Positions 6,621 through 10,418 of a stretch of 10,418 nt of DNA are shown here, one piece after another. Both the position numbers and the translations under genes were made by a program. This stretch comes from Gammaproteobacteria bacterium (lineage in GTDB: Bacteria; Pseudomonadota; Gammaproteobacteria; Pseudomonadales; UBA7434). The stretch spans positions 1 to 10,418 of the forward strand of contig JAJRPK010000129.1 of assembly GCA_024280785.1 (NCBI GenBank). The letters are read 5' to 3'. Position 1 is the first letter of the stretch. Each line of letters starts with the position of its first letter. The notes beneath the pieces are model-generated. The model was not told where the DNA came from. It made no database searches and saw only the letters and a program-made list of their open reading frames with translations.

Positions 6621-9248
6621 TTAAAAAGAACGACCCAATGAAAATTGAAAAAGCTCACGCCTATCGAATTGACTGTCTTCTATCGGTCGTGAAAAACTAA
6701 ACGATAGAGGCCCAAAACCAGACAGCCAAGTCAGGCCAATGCCAACAGACCCTCTCAACTCACTTAAACCAAAATTGGTGCAATTAAGCTGTGTCGACCG
6801 ACAGTTGTCAGAAAATACATTACCGAAATCATAAAAGAACACCGTTCGTACGGACCTTTGATCTTTGACAAACGGGAGTGGAAACATTAATTCCACACTC
6901 CCTTCAACCAAAATATTGCCACCAAAGGGGTCGGGACGACTATCTAATGAAGAGGATAATATCCCGCTTTCATTAACTTCGTACACAGGTGCCGTTTCAC
7001 CATCCGCTGATACCAGCACGTTTTGAAGCACAGCGACTCGAGCCGGCGTACTTCTTGGTCCCAAAGTATTGCTCTTAAAACCTCTAACAGAACCAAACCC
7101 ACCGGCTAAAAAGTGCTGGAAAAATGGCAGTTCATCAGTATTGCCGTAGCCCCCTCCGTAACCTAATTCTGCGCGCAAGCGTAAGGTAAAGTTTTCACTG
7201 AGTGGGAGAAAATATTGGCTCTTACCCGTCAAACGGAAATACTCGACCTCACTGCCCGGCATTGTTAGCTCAAGGTTAACACTATTTGCATGGCCACGAG
7301 TTGCCAAAATACCGCGGTTCAAAGTTGACTCTCGCCAACTGCCATTGAATACAAAGTAACCGAACTTATCACCATGCCGATCGACAAACCCTTTTTCATC
7401 AAATGCAAACTGCTCGTCTGTAATTACGGGTAAACTTTTGAGGTCAACTATTTGTTTGAAGTCAAAGTCCGCAAAAGCAGGGTCAGTCAGATCTACATAT
7501 CTGGTAACGCCTACGTTAGCACCAGACAAAGGCAAAGGTGAGCGAATAATTTCTTGCACTGCAGCAAACCCTGTGGATATTTCTGTTTGCGTATAACCTG
7601 CACTAAAACGCAGAGCCTGAGTTTCGTTTAAAGGATAACCAAAAATCACCGAACCGCCGTAACTATTAGTACTAAAACTGGCAATATTTATTTCTGCAAA
7701 ATTTGTTTCTCGAAAAAACAGGTTAAACCCTCGACTCACTCCCTCTTCGGTATAATAAGGATTCACATAATTCAAACCATACGATGTTCTAAATCGACTA
7801 CGGTTCGCTTGGACACCAACCTGCTGACCACTACCAAGAAAATTAGACTGCTGAAAATCCGCGCCAAATATTAAGCCCACATCCTGAGAAAAGCCAACAG
7901 ATGCCGAAACACTGCCAGAAGATTGCTCTTCAACACCAAACTTTACGTCAATCAGATCGTCAGAACCAGAAACCTCCTCTGTATCCACAGTGACCTCTTT
8001 AAAAAAACCTAGCCTTTGTAATCGGACGCGCGATAGCTCAATAAGCTCAGTTGAAGCAATTCCACCTTCTATTTGCCGCATTTCACGGCGTAATACTTCA
8101 TCGTCGGTCTTGTCATTCCCTTCAAACTCAACACGCCTGACATAGGTACGCTTTTTGGGTTCGACAAAAAAAGTAACGTCTACCGTTTTATCTTCTTCGT
8201 TGACTTCAGGGATACTTTTGATTTCTGCAAAAGCGTAGCCCTGATTGCCCATAACTCGTTTCAACAGTTCTTCTGTACTTGACACATAGGTCTGCGAAAA
8301 TGTCTGCCCTTCTCTCACAAGAAAAACGCTTCGTAACATTTGAGCTTGATCCTTAACATCACCCGCCAGCTCAACTTTTGCAATTTTAAATTGTGTGCCT
8401 TCATCGATATTAATACTTATGTAAACCGAATCTTTTGCAGGCCCTACGGAAACCTGTGCCGAACGCAATGAAAATTGTATAAACCCACGATCAAGATAAA
8501 AATCGTTTATCGTCTCAAGGTCACCGGATAACTTTTCTCGAGCATATTTCTTACTGCCACTGATAAAGGAAAACAAACCGCTGTCTTTTAGCTCCATCAA
8601 CTCTTTTATCTGCTTATCGCTGTAAATTTCATTGCCAACAATATTAATTTTCTTTATCTTCGCAACACTCCCTTCTTCGACAAAGATGTCAACCGCAACC
8701 CGGTTTCGCGCTTTAGCAACGACATCCGTCGTAATCTTCGCATCGTAACGCCCTTGTGCACCGTATTGCCGTGCGAGTTCTCGCCGCATCCCTTCGAGCG
8801 TGGCGCGCTGAAAAACTCTGCCTTCAGCCATTCCTTGATTTCTCAGACCATCGAGTAGAGCATCGGTTTCTATGGCTTTGTTTCCGTCGATGTTAATCTC
8901 ACTAATTGAGGGGCGCTCTTCTAGTTCAATAATTAGTACGCCGTCTTCAATACCAATGCGAATATTTTGAAAGTTTCCGGTTGAAAAAATTGCTTTTGCA
9001 GCCACAGCAATTTTTTGACTGTCAACCATCTGACCAACCTCTACCGGCAATGCAGCGAAGACTGAATCGGCACTGACCCGCTGCAAACCCTCTATGCGAA
9101 TATCTTCTATTATTGATTGCCCCACTGCAGACGCCATGGAAACAAAAGCAAATACCAGAAGTAATACAGCGTTTCTCAACCCGCGGACAAAACGTCCTTT
9201 TGCGAAATCGATGATCGTAGAATTTAACCAGCAAGCGAAAGAGTGCAA
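6621..9248 (-). CDS. bamA: Outer-membrane protein assembly factor BamA
   Basis: BamA is the central Omp85-family subunit of the BAM complex, folding beta-barrel proteins into the outer membrane. Counted from the first possible start, it is 875 residues (E. coli 810). It has a signal peptide with core about 27-38 and an A-S-A site before V42, then five POTRA domains (about 46-114, 115-195, 196-286, 287-366, 367-443) and a 16-strand barrel (about 444-875). The barrel carries the loop-6 motif VRGFKSNTLGPR (721-732) and ends in phenylalanine (LGRSF). A loop of about 84 residues between AGYTQ and FNGSW (about 550-638) is roughly 40 longer than in E. coli. Cysteines C816 and C823 form a possible surface disulfide. 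The start is uncertain: no ATG precedes codon 38. TTG at 9246-9248 is the first option; TTG at 9177-9179 would give a compact 18-residue signal peptide. rseP ends 12 bp upstream. Confidence 0.97.
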   Translation of the reverse strand: MHSFACWLNSTIIDFAKGRFVRGLRNAVLLLVFAFVSMASAVGQSIIEDIRIEGLQRVSADSVFAALPVEVGQMVDSQKIAVAAKAIFSTGNFQNIRIGIEDGVLIIELEERPSISEINIDGNKAIETDALLDGLRNQGMAEGRVFQRATLEGMRRELARQYGAQGRYDAKITTDVVAKARNRVAVDIFVEEGSVAKIKKINIVGNEIYSDKQIKELMELKDSGLFSFISGSKKYAREKLSGDLETINDFYLDRGFIQFSLRSAQVSVGPAKDSVYISINIDEGTQFKIAKVELAGDVKDQAQMLRSVFLVREGQTFSQTYVSSTEELLKRVMGNQGYAFAEIKSIPEVNEEDKTVDVTFFVEPKKRTYVRRVEFEGNDKTDDEVLRREMRQIEGGIASTELIELSRVRLQRLGFFKEVTVDTEEVSGSDDLIDVKFGVEEQSSGSVSASVGFSQDVGLIFGADFQQSNFLGSGQQVGVQANRSRFRTSYGLNYVNPYYTEEGVSRGFNLFFRETNFAEINIASFSTNSYGGSVIFGYPLNETQALRFSAGYTQTEISTGFAAVQEIIRSPLPLSGANVGVTRYVDLTDPAFADFDFKQIVDLKSLPVITDEQFAFDEKGFVDRHGDKFGYFVFNGSWRESTLNRGILATRGHANSVNLELTMPGSEVEYFRLTGKSQYFLPLSENFTLRLRAELGYGGGYGNTDELPFFQHFLAGGFGSVRGFKSNTLGPRSTPARVAVLQNVLVSADGETAPVYEVNESGILSSSLDSRPDPFGGNILVEGSVELMFPLPFVKDQRSVRTVFFYDFGNVFSDNCRSTQLNCTNFGLSELRGSVGIGLTWLSGFGPLSFSFSRPIEDSQFDRRELFQFSLGRSF

Positions 9249-9260
9249 AATATTGAAAAC

Positions 9261-10418
9261 CTAAAAATGAATTATATCGTTGTAAAGAGCTAGAATCATT
9301 ATACCCAGTATCATAAATAAGCCGAGCTGCTGACCCATAATCTGTAGCCGCTCGGACACAGGCCGTTGGGTGAGGCCTTCAATACCAAGAAACAATAAAT
9401 GACCACCATCCAACACAGGAATAGGCAACAAATTTAACACGCCCAAGCTAACACTGAGCATCGCCAAAAAACCTAAAAATGGAACGAGTCCAAAGTTTGC
9501 ATAAGCACCGGCCATTTTAGCGATAGAAACAGGCCCACTCAAATTGGACGTAGAAATTAAACCCTGCAGCATTTTTTTCATCATAAGCAGAGTTGTAGTA
9601 ATCATTTCACCGGTTTGTGCTACGCCTTTAAAAAACCCTTCGACCACACCACTCTTTTCTAGTACCCGCATCGATGTGGGTATTTCTGCTCTTTTAGCTT
9701 GTACACCTATCCGCCCTACCTTGTCGCCGTTTTTTAATGTATCGGTACGAATTGAAATAACTGTTCGATACTGACCTTCACCGCGCAAGAATTCAAATTC
9801 AACTTGCTGCCCACCTCGCTGGCGAATTAATTTTACTGCCGCAGCCCAGTCTTCGACAAACTTATCACCCACCGATATTATTTGATCTCCCGCAATCACC
9901 CCCGCTTTTTCTGCCGGCGCTCCCGATACGACCCGATCGATAATCGCAGGCTGAGAAACACGGAAATATTGAAATCCCAAATTGGTATAAATATCGGGCC
10001 GATCGCTATCGGCCATCCAGCTTTCTATCTGAATATTCGATTCATAAACATAATCATTGTTGGGATACTGTAAGCCAAATGTAAGTTCGCCAGTGTCTCC
10101 TATTCGCTTGACTAATTGTAAATGCAAGCCATTTCTGGTCAAAATCTCGACGCCATCCAACGAGACAATTTTTTGACCACTTTCAAACCCAGCCATGTAA
10201 GCCGGAGACCCCGGACGAATTTCGCCAATAATTGGCGAAATTCCCGGCACGCCAATTAGATGTAAAGCCCAATAGATAGCGATCGCCAATAGAAAATTAG
10301 CAATCGGCCCAGCGGACACTATAGCTGCCCGTGACGCCAATGACTGGTTATTAAAAGCAAAAGGTTTTTCATTATCGGCAACAGGAGCCTCTCTTTCGTC
10401 AAGCATTCTCACGTAACC
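9261..10418 (-). CDS. rseP: Site-2 intramembrane zinc protease RseP, lacking its first ~67 residues (off window)
   Basis: RseP is an inner-membrane metalloprotease that cuts the anti-sigma factor RseA after DegS, releasing sigma E. The reading frame is open through the window edge and begins in GYVRMLDERE, which aligns with about residue 68 of the 450-residue E. coli protein. The HExxH zinc motif is therefore outside the window. Present in order are RAAIVSAGPIANFLLAIAIYW (the second membrane segment, from about 9997 bp short of the edge, near 10325-10263), two PDZ domains (near 10240-10090 and 9960-9780), NLSGPVSIAK, a membrane segment ending in LLPIPVLDGGHLLFL, and a last hydrophobic helix. 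The third zinc ligand is the aspartate of LDGG (codon at 9408-9410). It stops with TAG, in the same frame as bamA and with no other stop before it. Position upstream of bamA and skp, both sigma E targets in E. coli, fits its role. Confidence 0.96.
   Translation of the reverse strand, partial: GYVRMLDEREAPVADNEKPFAFNNQSLASRAAIVSAGPIANFLLAIAIYWALHLIGVPGISPIIGEIRPGSPAYMAGFESGQKIVSLDGVEILTRNGLHLQLVKRIGDTGELTFGLQYPNNDYVYESNIQIESWMADSDRPDIYTNLGFQYFRVSQPAIIDRVVSGAPAEKAGVIAGDQIISVGDKFVEDWAAAVKLIRQRGGQQVEFEFLRGEGQYRTVISIRTDTLKNGDKVGRIGVQAKRAEIPTSMRVLEKSGVVEGFFKGVAQTGEMITTTLLMMKKMLQGLISTSNLSGPVSIAKMAGAYANFGLVPFLGFLAMLSVSLGVLNLLPIPVLDGGHLLFLGIEGLTQRPVSERLQIMGQQLGLFMILGIMILALYNDIIHF

Noticed and set aside
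1..10418. Search for a mobile element, defence system, CRISPR array, tRNA or horizontally acquired island
   Set aside because: The gene order is the ancestral gammaproteobacterial one, all genes are full-length or cut only by the window edge, and no gap is long enough to hold such an insertion.

Overview
The window is a stretch of a gammaproteobacterial chromosome in which every recognisable gene lies on the minus strand. In transcription order, right to left, they are rseP (5' end off the window), bamA, skp/ompH, lpxD, fabZ, lpxA, lpxB, rnhB and dnaE (3' end off the window). This is the order seen in Escherichia coli and most other Gammaproteobacteria. Base composition is moderately AT-rich. 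FabZ and LpxA read closer to Pseudomonas than to E. coli versions, so a marine or environmental member of the Pseudomonadales/Cellvibrionales side of the class is a reasonable guess. That placement is inference, not proof.

Region by region: 9261-10418 is the C-terminal 85% of the RseP site-2 protease, which releases sigma E during envelope stress. 6621-9248 encodes BamA, the outer-membrane beta-barrel assembly factor. 6015-6584 encodes the periplasmic chaperone Skp. 3473-5916 holds lpxD, fabZ and lpxA, and 2147-3376 holds lpxB; these make the acylated disaccharide core of lipid A and, in FabZ, supply the fatty-acid elongation step that shares its hydroxyacyl-ACP pool. 1351-1983 is RNase HII, and 1-1130 is the N-terminal third of the DNA polymerase III alpha subunit.

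The genes work together as an envelope-building module: outer-membrane protein delivery (Skp), insertion (BamA), lipid A synthesis (LpxD, LpxA, LpxB) and envelope-stress sensing (RseP). The replication and repair genes rnhB and dnaE follow downstream. Spacing is tight at the rseP end (12 and 36 bp, and 1 bp for fabZ-lpxA) and loosens towards dnaE (96, 163 and 220 bp), which may allow extra promoters or processing there.

I found no mobile element, CRISPR array, tRNA, rRNA, toxin or defence gene, and no gene-free stretch over 300 bases. Nothing here looks like an undescribed system. The points worth a second look are small: three consecutive genes (bamA, skp, lpxD) that appear to start with TTG, a nine-A run inside rnhB, a 16-bp perfect palindrome across the rnhB stop codon, a repeated element between lpxB and rnhB, and residue-level features in BamA, LpxA and DnaE.
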